Assembly: GCA_001804865.1 (NCBI GenBank)
Contig: MHBK01000068.1
Location: 1 to 57,299 of the forward strand
DNA: 57,299 nt
Source: Lentisphaerae bacterium GWF2_57_35
Lineage (GTDB): Bacteria > Verrucomicrobiota > Kiritimatiellia > CAIQIC01 > GWF2-57-35
Direction: 5' to 3'
Below are positions 42,535 to 51,061 of the stretch, in pieces. The translations under genes and the position numbers were made by a program. The notes beneath the pieces were generated by a model that saw only the letters and a program-made list of their open reading frames with translations, made no database searches and was not told the origin of the DNA. How positions within the stretch are numbered: position 1 is the stretch's first letter; every line of letters starts with the position of its first letter.

Positions 42535-43854
42535 GTGAAAAGAAAGCACATTGTTTTATTGGGCATCGGGCTTGCGCTGGGCGCTGCCCGAGCGTTCGCG
42601 GCCGAAGACTACGAGCTGCAGATCCCGCAAGGCGCCATCTGCCAGGTCTGCGGCATGTATATCGAGGAATTCAGAAAGACCGCCGTCGAGTTGGACTTTG
42701 ACGGCGGCGCCAAAGAACATGCCTGCGGGGTTTCGTGCGCGCTTCGTCGCATCAACGAACAGCGAGGGTGGTCGCACGTCAAATCGGCGTATGCGACCGA
42801 CTGGGAAACGCAGGCGGCCGTGCCGCTGGAACAGGCGGCCCTGGTGGTCGGCAGCGACGAAACGCCGGATATGATTCCGAATCTCATCGCATTTCGCGAG
42901 AACGGCAGAGCCGACACGTTTCAGAAGAAGCATGGAGGCCGGGATATCTCCCTGGAAGAAGCGTTGGACGATATCTCCTATGTGGGCATGACCATGCCTT
43001 TTCGGGTTCCCCCCGCCGCCACGCCGCCGCAGGGACTCCTTAGCGTCGGGGTCTCCGCGGCTTACATGCTTAAGGACGACTTGTTGGACGGAACCGATGA
43101 CATTTCGAAACAGGAGGTCCTCGTGAACCGGCTCATGGCGCCCGACAAAATGGAAAGCACGATGCTGAATGTGATGCTGGCCTACGCTCTGACCGACGAC
43201 CTCTATCTCGACGCCATGCTCCCTTATTGCTGGAAGCGAATGACGGCGGAGGATCGAATGGGCGCGAAAATGAAGTTCCGTGAAGAGGGCCTCGGCGACA
43301 TCCTGGCGAGCGGTCGGTGGCGCTTCTACCACGACGACATGTACGACCGGCATGTTGCGGTGGTCGGAAGAGTATCGCTGCCCACGGGCGAGTTCTCGGA
43401 TGAAAACCGGGCGCGTCCCGGCCTCCAACTGGGAACCGAGGCGTTCGGTTTGGGCGGCGGTCTTTTGTTCAGCCAGCACCTCGGCATGTTCTGGCTGAAC
43501 GCCGGCGCCGAGTACCGCTACAATTTCGAAAACTCGGACGACTACCGCTTCGGCGACGTCGTGTCGGGCGGTTTCGCCGCCCATTTCGTGCCGTCCACCA
43601 AAACCATGCTGGGCGTGGAAATCGACGCCAACAAGACCATGGAAAACGAGGACAACGGCGATGACCTGCCCAACAGCGGCTATGACGCCGTCTTCGGAAA
43701 CCTCGTGGCCCAGCAGCGGGTAGCCATGTTCTGGGGCGGCAATTTCGACCTGCGAGCGCTGGCGGGCCTTCCGCTTTATCAGCACGTGGAAGGAATCCAA
43801 CTGGGCGAAACGTACCATCTCGCCGCCGGGGCGCAGTGGAAACGGCGGTTTTAA
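42535..43854 (+). CDS. NosL-like copper-binding domain fused to an outer-membrane beta-barrel
   Basis: 439 residues, GTG start after AGGAAGGAATTTT. Signal peptide ~22 residues (ARAFAA/ED). Residues ~30-150 look like a NosL-type domain: ICQVCGMYIEEF (C36, C39, M41), a Cys/His pair near EHACGVSCALRR, and a repeated hydrophobic strand pattern. From ~165 to the end: strand-rich barrel (LSVGVSAAYMLKDD, LNVMLAYALTDDLYLDAMLP, GRWRFYHDDMYD, LNAGAEYRYNFENS, AAGAQWKRRF) ending in Phe. NosL is the Cu(I)-binding accessory of N2O reductase. Fusion to a barrel would put a copper site at the inner mouth or edge of an outer-membrane protein; I know of no standard family with this join. Confidence 0.72.
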   Translation: MKRKHIVLLGIGLALGAARAFAAEDYELQIPQGAICQVCGMYIEEFRKTAVELDFDGGAKEHACGVSCALRRINEQRGWSHVKSAYATDWETQAAVPLEQAALVVGSDETPDMIPNLIAFRENGRADTFQKKHGGRDISLEEALDDISYVGMTMPFRVPPAATPPQGLLSVGVSAAYMLKDDLLDGTDDISKQEVLVNRLMAPDKMESTMLNVMLAYALTDDLYLDAMLPYCWKRMTAEDRMGAKMKFREEGLGDILASGRWRFYHDDMYDRHVAVVGRVSLPTGEFSDENRARPGLQLGTEAFGLGGGLLFSQHLGMFWLNAGAEYRYNFENSDDYRFGDVVSGGFAAHFVPSTKTMLGVEIDANKTMENEDNGDDLPNSGYDAVFGNLVAQQRVAMFWGGNFDLRALAGLPLYQHVEGIQLGETYHLAAGAQWKRRF

Positions 43855-43870
43855 TCGACCGGAAGAATAA

Positions 43871-43896
43871 ACGGGGCCGGGTGGCCCCGTCTCCAG
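43871..43896. repeat. CGGGGCC/GGCCCCG hairpin plus TCTCCAG
   Basis: Same sequence plan as 30683-30709, here in the 58-bp gap between the two NosL-type genes. Confidence 0.75.
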
Positions 43897-43912
43897 AAAA
43901 ACATGAGGATAT

Positions 43913-44356
43913 ATGCAAACGATATTTAATAAATGGGGTCGAGCTCTCCTGTGGGTTTTCGTCTTCTCGACGGCCATATCGACGGCCTTTGGCCAAGGGA
44001 CGATCTGTCAGTTGTGCGGCATGGACGCCGCCAAGAGCGAAACGGAATTCATCCTGCACCGCAAGACGGAGCCGCCCCTGCACGCCTGTTGCATCAACTG
44101 CACGCGCCGGGTGATGAAAAAACTCGGCGACGGGATTGCCGAAGTAACGGCCTTGGACTACCGCACGCGAAAGCACGTGCCGGCTCCAACCGCCTTCTAC
44201 GTCATCGGCAGCGAGCACATCCCGAAAGGCTCCATGACGCCCTTCGTCTTCGCGTTCGGCGCGCAGGAGGACGCCGCGAAATTCAAAGACCGATTTGGAG
44301 GAGAAGTGCTTCCGTTCGACCAGGTCCTGGAGAGACTGGAAGCAAAAAGCAAATAA
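43913..44356 (+). CDS. NosL-family copper-binding protein
   Basis: 147 residues, signal peptide ~27 residues (STAFGQ). ICQLCGMDAAKSE carries the NosL CxxCGM motif (C32, C35, M37), followed by LHACCINCTRRVMKKL with further Cys and by FAFGAQEDAAKFKDRFGGEV, the typical NosL end. No lipobox Cys at the cleavage site, so it may be free in the periplasm instead of lipid-anchored. Likely delivers or holds Cu(I); there is no nosZ in the window, so the client is probably one of the cupredoxin proteins upstream (inference). Last gene of the island. Confidence 0.85.
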   Translation: MQTIFNKWGRALLWVFVFSTAISTAFGQGTICQLCGMDAAKSETEFILHRKTEPPLHACCINCTRRVMKKLGDGIAEVTALDYRTRKHVPAPTAFYVIGSEHIPKGSMTPFVFAFGAQEDAAKFKDRFGGEVLPFDQVLERLEAKSK

Positions 44357-44368
44357 ACGTTTCTTCTG

Positions 44369-44396
44369 GAGGGTCACGCTCCGTCGTTACCCTTAT
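44369..44396 (+). repeat. Diverged copy of the GGAGGGT palindrome
   Basis: CTGGAGGGTCACGCTCCGTC followed by GTTACCCT; single hairpin, related to the elements at 1296 and 6284. Confidence 0.55.
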
Positions 44397-44430
44397 TTTA
44401 ACAATCCGCATCCCGCCGCCGGCTACGTAA

Positions 44431-44452
44431 CCGCGTCCGTAAGGACGTGGTC
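44431..44452. repeat. Hairpin ACCGCGTCC / GGACGTGGT
   Basis: 9-bp stem (one G-T pair) with a GTAA loop, between nosL-like and AraC-type genes; could act as a weak terminator or repeat. Confidence 0.4.
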
Positions 44453-44516
44453 TCTGTCAGATACACGGCGACCGCGTTAAGCTGTACTCTCGTTAGGGAC
44501 CGGTTCCAATATAGGC

Positions 44517-44545
44517 TTGACACCCGCCGATGCTTTAGCTATTTG
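44517..44545 (+). promoter_or_regulatory. Promoter of the AraC-type gene
   Basis: -35 TTGACA (44517-44522), 17-bp spacer, -10 TATTTG (44540-44545). Same -10 as the toxin-antitoxin promoter at 6516. Confidence 0.65.
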
Positions 44546-44574
44546 TCCCCTTAGCTTGCGCCAAGGAGTTGCTT

Positions 44575-45003
44575 ATGCGAAATTCGTCGACCATCGAAAT
44601 ACGATCGCCCTGTTGTTCGCCCAACGAGGATTCCGCTTCCTCTTCGTATAGTCAGTATAGGCGTCGGCTGTCGATCGCGCGGGTTGTGGATTATGTTCGC
44701 CATAACGAAGGCCCCTTTCTGGACCGCGACATGGCGGCCCTGCTCGCCGGCTTGAGCCCTCGGTATTTCACCTCGGTATTTAAAGAAGTGATGGGCGTCA
44801 GCTATTCCGACTTTGTGTTTCCCTATTTTGCCGCGAAAGTTCGACGGCTTCTTGCCGATCCGACGCTGACGATCAAACAAGTTTCCGTAAAGATGGGTTT
44901 TGAAAATGCCAGCAACTTCGCAACCTGGTGTCGCAAGCGTCTGGGAAAAAACCCTTCCGCGCTTCGCGCGGCCCAACGGCAGGAAAAGCACAAAAGTATA
45001 TGA
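44575..45003 (+). CDS. AraC-type DNA-binding protein (DNA-binding domain only)
   Basis: 142 residues from ATG 44575 (AAGGAG 7 bp upstream; TTG 44569 is the alternative). A short N-terminal Ser-rich tail, then two helix-turn-helix units: RDMAALLAGLSPRYFTSVFK and LTIKQVSVKMGFENASNFAT, followed by WCRKRLGKNPSALRAAQ, the AraC/XylS C-terminal signature. There is no sensor domain, so regulation would come from a partner or by its own level. Located between the metal island and the surface-protein genes; either may be its target. Confidence 0.85.
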   Translation: MRNSSTIEIRSPCCSPNEDSASSSYSQYRRRLSIARVVDYVRHNEGPFLDRDMAALLAGLSPRYFTSVFKEVMGVSYSDFVFPYFAAKVRRLLADPTLTIKQVSVKMGFENASNFATWCRKRLGKNPSALRAAQRQEKHKSI

Positions 45004-45145
45004 AATAGCCTCAAAGTATAAGTCTTGCCGTTTGTTTCCTGCTCAACCCCTTCCCTAGACTCACCCCTCATTGCCAGGGAGTGTTTTCCGTTTTTTGTAT
45101 CTGAAGACGCCTATTAAAGGCCAAATGAAATCAGGGAGGTATACG

Positions 45146-45811
45146 ATGAGCAGGATGAAGTGGATGTCGATAGCCGGCATGGTGTTGTTTGGTGGATTCG
45201 CAGCCCATGCTAATTTACTCCATAATACAAGTTTCGAGGATGCCGGCTCCACGGTCGACGAGGCGCATTATTGGCAATGGGCCAACCCGGATGTACATGG
45301 TGCAAAATGGGGCAATGCGGTCCGAAAAGACTGGCACGCGAAGTCCGGTTCTTGGTGCGGAACCGTTTGCGGCAGTTGGTTTGGGGATGTGCAAGGCGGC
45401 TGGTGGCAGGAAGTTCCGGCAACGCCTGGCGTTGCCTACACCTTCTCCGGCTGGTTCTGGGCGGATTCCAACTGGACCAATCAAGCCGATCAGGGCATCA
45501 AAATCGAATTCTACTCCCGCAATGAAAGCGGCGAAACCATGCTCTGCGACAGTCGAAACCTGTTCGAAGGCATCGGAGAGTCGTGGGCGCAGAAGACCGT
45601 CAGCGCCGTGGCGCCGACGAATGCGCAATGGGTTCGCGTCGTGGTCTGGGCGCAGCAAGTGGGGGTCAGCGGCGCGCTCCAGTTCGACGATGTTTCGCTC
45701 GTAGCCGAGCCGGGAACCGTAATTACGCTCTCGTCCGTGCCGGGCGCCCTCTTCGGCATGTTGCTCATGGGGTTTGCCTATCGCCGATGGCGCGGCCAGC
45801 CGAAGGGTTGA
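45146..45811 (+). CDS. Surface-sorted beta-sandwich protein (CTERM-type C terminus)
   Basis: 221 residues from ATG 45146 (AGGGAGG upstream). Signal peptide ~23 residues (GGFAAHA/NL). The body is a carbohydrate-binding-like jelly roll: NLLHNTSFEDAGSTVDEAHY, ..., WWQEVPATPGVAYTFSGWFW, ..., SGALQFDDVSLV. The C terminus is EPGTVITLSSVPGALFGMLL plus MGFAYRRWRG, that is a motif, hydrophobic helix and Arg cluster in PEP-CTERM order but with EPG/VPG instead of a clear PEP. Such tails are recognised by exosortase-type enzymes or serve as surface anchors. No exosortase gene in the window. Confidence 0.7.
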   Translation: MSRMKWMSIAGMVLFGGFAAHANLLHNTSFEDAGSTVDEAHYWQWANPDVHGAKWGNAVRKDWHAKSGSWCGTVCGSWFGDVQGGWWQEVPATPGVAYTFSGWFWADSNWTNQADQGIKIEFYSRNESGETMLCDSRNLFEGIGESWAQKTVSAVAPTNAQWVRVVVWAQQVGVSGALQFDDVSLVAEPGTVITLSSVPGALFGMLLMGFAYRRWRGQPKG

Positions 45812-45856
45812 AATCGATCTATCCAGCCAATCACATTCAGCCGCAGGAGGCAGGGC

Positions 45857-48800
45857 ATGAACTTTACAGACCGCCCCGACAATAAACAGGGATTGCGCCA
45901 CATCGGAAGACAAACCGCGTGGTGGTGCTTGAGCATGAATTTGGCGCTGGGTTTTGCTTTTCCCGCCGCCGCCGAGGTGTCCGAGCCGGTGGGCTTCGTT
46001 CGCATGACCCTGGCCAGCAACTCGCCGGTCATGGTGTCCATGCCCTTCGATCCGTTCGATCCTTCCCTGGCCGCCGTTTTCTCGAATCAGTTGCAGGGCG
46101 CCGCTGAGGAATCCAACGCCGACCGGATCGTTCAGTGGGACGCGCAGGCCCAGAACTATGTCGTGTCGTTCAAAGCGGACGACGCCGGCGAATTCTCCGG
46201 ACGCTGGTTCGAAAGCGGCACGAACGAGACGCTCTCCTCCCAAACGCTCGAAGCCGGCGGCGGCTTCTGGATTGAGAACCGGCACCAGGAACAGCAGGTA
46301 TTTCTTTGCGGCTCGCTGCTGCTGGATTCCGCCCATCCGCTGGAGTTTTTGCACGGCCTGAACGCCTTTGGGTATCCGTATCCCGTGGCCGTTCCCCTGG
46401 CGCAGACCGAGCTGGCTGCCGCGGGCGCGCTGGGCGGGACCCATGCCGGCCTTTCCGATTTGATCAGTTGCGAAGTACCTGGCGAAACCAATTGGCTGTT
46501 CCAGTCCGGCGGCCATCCTTTGAACAATACGTGGCTCAACGATACGGGAGCCGTCTCGGATTTGGTCGTTCGGCAGGGAATGGGATACTGGTATAACCGA
46601 AAGGCCACCAACTCCCTAAGTTGGTCCATTGCCAGGCCTTATGCGGATCTTTTCAGCGGCGGTACGAATGCGCCTCATATCCTGGCCATGACCGCTTCGC
46701 CCAATCGGGACGGCTTGGATTTGCTGGTGGCCTGCTCGGGCGCCGAAAACGAAACGCTGGAAATCTTCTATAAAGATATCGCGGTGGAAACCTGCTTCAG
46801 CAGCGAGGGCGCTTGGCGCATTGCGGACCAGGGAGTCGCCGTCTCGGGCCGGACCACCCTGGTCTGGCAGGATGGGGGTGGGGTGGGTCGTCCCGCGGTT
46901 TCTTCCGTTTTCAGCCGCGTCTATGTCGTGAGCCGCCAGGATTCCGACGCCGACGGCGACAGTCTGTCCGATGGACGGGAAACCCTGGTCCACGGAACCG
47001 ACCAGACCCGCTTCGATACCGACGGCGACGGCCTTTCCGATGGCGCGGAGATGGTAATCGGAACCGATCCGGTTTCGCCCGATACCGACCAGGACGGCAT
47101 GGGCGACGGCGCCGAACTGCAATGGGGCTTCTGTCCCACCTCCACCGCCTCCTACGCTTCGCTCTCATGGAATGAAACCTTCGAGTCGCTGAATTTGGGT
47201 TCCATCCATGACCAAAATGGCTGGCTGGCGTCGCCGTCCGAAGCAGCCACGGTTCAAACCGGAACGGTCAAAACAGCTCAACAAGCCGTTGAGCTGGATT
47301 CGTCCTCCGGCAGCTCCTCGCTTCAGCATTACTTTGGCGCAGCGGGCGCGACCAATATCTGGGTGGATATGTGGGTGTTTCCCGTTCGAGGAGCGCTTCC
47401 TGAGCCCGCCGCCGTCACCGGCCATTTGTCCGCCGCTTTTGCGGTCGATATCCAGGGCCGGCTTTGCGGCTTCGACGGCTCTACCGCGGACTGGCTCGTC
47501 GCGACCAACGGCCCTGCTGTCGGAGGCCAATGGACGCGACTCACCTTTGCGCTCGATTACGAAGCCCGAAAATGGAGCCTCTACCAGGACGGAGACCTGC
47601 GCCTCCAAGACCTTGGCTTCGTGGATAATTCCTTGCGCGAATTCAGCCGCGCCCAATGGCAAAACCGGTCGGGTTCTCAGTCTTCCTTCCTGGACGACGT
47701 GATAATTTCTTCCACGGAGCCCTCCTTCCTGGATGACGACCAGGACGGCATGCCCAACGTTTGGGAACGTCTCTACGGCTTGAACGTGGCCGAGGACGAT
47801 GCCGCGGCCGATCCCGATGGCGACGGCCTATCGAACCTCGGCGAATTCCAGCAGGGAACAAATCCCTTGCTGGCCGATACCGACTCCGACGGCTTCCTCG
47901 ATGGCGAAGAACTCGCCTGGGGCCTGGATCCAGCGGTAAGCAATAGCGTCTCAGCATTGCCCTGGACCTGCGACTTCGAAGCCGGCGAGGGCTATGCCGC
48001 CGGAGCGCTCGCAGGACAAGATCAGTGGCTCGTCCCGTTCGGCGCGGCCATCGTTCAGTCGAATCTCGCGGCCAGCGGAACGCAAGCCCTGCGGCTTCAG
48101 GCGGGCGAAGCCGAGAGTCCCGCCCGAATTCAATACAGCGCGCTGGCGTCAACCGGAACCGTGGTCTGGACCGATCTCCATATCCAAATGATCCCGTCGC
48201 CCCTGCCGGCCTCTCCAAGCAACCTGCTTCATGCCACCGCCGTCGTACGGCTCGACCGCAGCCTCGCCCTGGCCGCGTTCGATGGCGCCACGGGACTCTG
48301 GATCGTCGACTCCAACTCCCCCGCCGGCCATTTCCGTTCCTGGTTGCACTTGACCGTCAAACGCGACTACTCGACCAAAACCTGGTCGCTCTACCAGGAT
48401 GGCCGCCCCATCTTCAAAGACCTGGGCTTTGCCGACCCGACCGTAACGCATCCCTCCCTCCTCCGTATCGACGGCGGCAGCGCCGCCGGAGAGTACGTAG
48501 ACGCCCTCTCCCTCTCCGCCTCCATGCCCGCCCACATCGACGACGATAACGACGGCCTCCCCAACGCCCAGGAAGACGCCAACGCCAACGGCCTCGTCGA
48601 CGAAGGCGAAACCAACCCGTTCAACCCCGACACTGACGCCGACGGCATGGACGACGGCCGCGAAACCGATTGGGGGTTCTCCCCCGGCTCCTCCAACAAC
48701 TTTACCCTCCTGCCCTGGACCTGCGGCTTCGAAGCCGCCGAAGGCTACTCCGACGGCCTTCTGAACGCCCAACAAGGCTGGCTGGCAACCACCTCGGTTG

Positions 48801-51022
48801 TGGTGCAGGCGTCATCGGCCGCCGAAGGCGAACAGGCCGTTGAACTCCAGCTCCAGCAGGATCAAATGGTGGAAATGCATCGCTTCTTCGGCGCCGGCGA
48901 TCAAAAAACAGTTTGGGTTGAAACCTATGCCCGCCTTCAGCCGGGCATTTTGCCCGTTCCTTCCGCGATACAGGGAAGCCATGCCGTGCTCTTTGCCGTA
49001 AACGAGAAAGGGCTTCCTTGCGCCTACGACGGGCTCAAGCAGGGTTGGTTGACTTCGACGCTGGATTTCCTCGTTCAGCCAAGCTCGTGGACTCGCGTGG
49101 TATTTGGCGTGGATTATGTTCATCAGGTTTGGAGTCTCTATATCCAGAACAAACGAGTCTTTAAAGACATTGCTTTTGCAAACGGCGACGTTCGTTCGCT
49201 CTCACGCGCCCAAGTGGCCGTGCCGGATAACTCTCCGTTAACCGCGTCGGCTTTTATAGACGAAATGACCGCTCAATCCACTGAACCCGAGGGTTTGGAT
49301 AATGACGGAGATGGAATGCCGAACAGTTGGGAACGGGAAAAAGGGCTGGATCCCGAGAATGTGAAGGACAAAGGCTGGGATTCCGATGAGGACGGATTGA
49401 GCAACTATGCCGAGTATTTGGCGGGTACCGATCCCCTTTCGTCCGATACCGACAGCGATGGCGTCTCGGATTACGAAGAAATCTACCTGGCCTTGAGCGA
49501 TCCTTTAGTCGCCGATTTCTCAGGCGAACCGCAGATGGTTGCAGCGCTGAATGGAAACCAGACGTCAGCCCGCTCCGGCGAATGGTATTCGGAAGGCGGC
49601 GTGCTGTCGGGTATCGAACCGAATGGATATGCCGAATACAACGTCAGCTTCCCATCCAACGGCGTCTATGTGCTGGAAGCGGACGTGCGCCAAGGCAATC
49701 CGATGACGCAGGAATCCGACTTCGATGTCTTTGCCTTTGTGGACGAATACGGATTGGGCCGCGCTCCCGTCGTTGCACCCTACGGCAATACAAAGACCGC
49801 CCGTTTCTTCCTGCCTTTCCTGGATGCCGGAGATCATACCATCCGTATCCTGTGGAGAACTCGTGGCGTTCGTTCCATCTTCCAGATATCTGCCGTGCGG
49901 TTGATTTATGCCTTTGGTCCTGATCAAAATGAGAACGGCATTCCGGACTGGATGGATCACAGGGCTCAACGCCTCTTCTCTTGGACGCCTCCTGCCGCCG
50001 CCTCGCTGGTCTCGCCCGTGTGCCTGGAGGGGGAATCCATTTATGCCGAAAACCTCCAGGTCTATTCGTCCTTCGTACCGGATGGCGTGGAGACGCAGGA
50101 TATCGTCGTCAGCCGCACCATCGACAACGGATGGTATGCCAACGCGCCGCTGTCCCCAACCTCCTCCACGGAAGTAGCCGTTTATGATTCCAACGGGCAA
50201 TCGTGGTTTACCAATGCGGTGACTTGGGAAGCCTTGGATCTGTTTGCGTTCTCGACCAATCGAATTCGAATCCGGCTGGGCGATAGCCTGTTGTTCGCCG
50301 CAGGCCTCATCAACACGGATGGAATAACCGATATCCATATCCAGGGCCTTACAAATTATCCGCTGCAAGCCGGGGCATCCATCCCGCATCGGTTTACAAA
50401 TGCAGGCGTATTCACCGTTGAAGCCGCCTATACTAATGGCGCATCGACGAATGCCCAAATCCAAGTCGAGGTCGTCAGAGCCGACTTTGAAGTCGATCCG
50501 ATCTGCGTCATCGGTTGCACGCGGACATGGGATTGCGCCTCTATTGCGCCCTCAACGTATTTGGATATTGATTCGCGACTTATTGTTTCCAAGGCCGATC
50601 GACCCGGCGGCGGAACCAGATTTTCGCTTCGCAGCGCTACCACCGACCGGCAAGGAATAGTTGCTCGTTTGAATGAAGCGGGCCCGATCCTCGACCACGC
50701 TGAAGTCCAAACCATTTATTATGATACGACAGCCTATAGGAATGTTGCCCAAGTATTTCGTTTCGAAGATGGCAGCGATATGATTGAAGTGACTCTTCGG
50801 TTCAATCAGGTTCCCTCCGACTTTTGTATACGGCTTCATGTATTTATTGGCGGAGTGACCTTTGCGGATGGAACTCTTGAGCGCATGGTGACGGCTCAAG
50901 ACTTCGATGAAGTGGGAGAATATCGCTATCGCCTGATCCGTGCTCCTCATCAGCAATCCAGCGTTTGTCATACCACCGAGTTCCTCCAAAACGATGGATC
51001 CATTTTGAAAACAGAGAATTGA
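45857..51022 (+). CDS. Large secreted protein with three lectin-like/TSP3 module repeats
   Basis: 1721 residues, AGGAGG before ATG 45857. Signal sequence ends near AFPAAA. Residues ~45-350: beta-rich domain with GYPYPVAVPLAQTEL, similar in style to other PVC surface proteins. From ~361: acidic calcium repeats (DSDADGDSLSDGRE), then three tandem modules (~435-622, 698-892, 952-1142), each a concanavalin-like sandwich with a KWSLYQDGD-type motif (KTWSLYQDGR, QVWSLYIQNK) and separated by calcium repeats. Then a carbohydrate-binding-like domain (~1222-1352) and a C-terminal ~360 residues with no recognised fold. No enzyme motif. It lies 39 bp before the RHS gene, so the two are likely co-expressed; it may present or anchor the RHS protein (inference). 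Confidence 0.78.
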   Translation: MNFTDRPDNKQGLRHIGRQTAWWCLSMNLALGFAFPAAAEVSEPVGFVRMTLASNSPVMVSMPFDPFDPSLAAVFSNQLQGAAEESNADRIVQWDAQAQNYVVSFKADDAGEFSGRWFESGTNETLSSQTLEAGGGFWIENRHQEQQVFLCGSLLLDSAHPLEFLHGLNAFGYPYPVAVPLAQTELAAAGALGGTHAGLSDLISCEVPGETNWLFQSGGHPLNNTWLNDTGAVSDLVVRQGMGYWYNRKATNSLSWSIARPYADLFSGGTNAPHILAMTASPNRDGLDLLVACSGAENETLEIFYKDIAVETCFSSEGAWRIADQGVAVSGRTTLVWQDGGGVGRPAVSSVFSRVYVVSRQDSDADGDSLSDGRETLVHGTDQTRFDTDGDGLSDGAEMVIGTDPVSPDTDQDGMGDGAELQWGFCPTSTASYASLSWNETFESLNLGSIHDQNGWLASPSEAATVQTGTVKTAQQAVELDSSSGSSSLQHYFGAAGATNIWVDMWVFPVRGALPEPAAVTGHLSAAFAVDIQGRLCGFDGSTADWLVATNGPAVGGQWTRLTFALDYEARKWSLYQDGDLRLQDLGFVDNSLREFSRAQWQNRSGSQSSFLDDVIISSTEPSFLDDDQDGMPNVWERLYGLNVAEDDAAADPDGDGLSNLGEFQQGTNPLLADTDSDGFLDGEELAWGLDPAVSNSVSALPWTCDFEAGEGYAAGALAGQDQWLVPFGAAIVQSNLAASGTQALRLQAGEAESPARIQYSALASTGTVVWTDLHIQMIPSPLPASPSNLLHATAVVRLDRSLALAAFDGATGLWIVDSNSPAGHFRSWLHLTVKRDYSTKTWSLYQDGRPIFKDLGFADPTVTHPSLLRIDGGSAAGEYVDALSLSASMPAHIDDDNDGLPNAQEDANANGLVDEGETNPFNPDTDADGMDDGRETDWGFSPGSSNNFTLLPWTCGFEAAEGYSDGLLNAQQGWLATTSVVVQASSAAEGEQAVELQLQQDQMVEMHRFFGAGDQKTVWVETYARLQPGILPVPSAIQGSHAVLFAVNEKGLPCAYDGLKQGWLTSTLDFLVQPSSWTRVVFGVDYVHQVWSLYIQNKRVFKDIAFANGDVRSLSRAQVAVPDNSPLTASAFIDEMTAQSTEPEGLDNDGDGMPNSWEREKGLDPENVKDKGWDSDEDGLSNYAEYLAGTDPLSSDTDSDGVSDYEEIYLALSDPLVADFSGEPQMVAALNGNQTSARSGEWYSEGGVLSGIEPNGYAEYNVSFPSNGVYVLEADVRQGNPMTQESDFDVFAFVDEYGLGRAPVVAPYGNTKTARFFLPFLDAGDHTIRILWRTRGVRSIFQISAVRLIYAFGPDQNENGIPDWMDHRAQRLFSWTPPAAASLVSPVCLEGESIYAENLQVYSSFVPDGVETQDIVVSRTIDNGWYANAPLSPTSSTEVAVYDSNGQSWFTNAVTWEALDLFAFSTNRIRIRLGDSLLFAAGLINTDGITDIHIQGLTNYPLQAGASIPHRFTNAGVFTVEAAYTNGASTNAQIQVEVVRADFEVDPICVIGCTRTWDCASIAPSTYLDIDSRLIVSKADRPGGGTRFSLRSATTDRQGIVARLNEAGPILDHAEVQTIYYDTTAYRNVAQVFRFEDGSDMIEVTLRFNQVPSDFCIRLHVFIGGVTFADGTLERMVTAQDFDEVGEYRYRLIRAPHQQSSVCHTTEFLQNDGSILKTEN

Positions 51023-51061
51023 ATGTAAGCCGAATTAGATTGAATCGCGGAGACTATATTA

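Noticed and set aside
43913..44356. Part of a nitrous-oxide reductase (nos) cluster
   Set aside because: No nosZ, nosD or nosR in the window; the neighbours are cupredoxin, CusBA and ABC genes, so NosL is read as a general copper carrier here.
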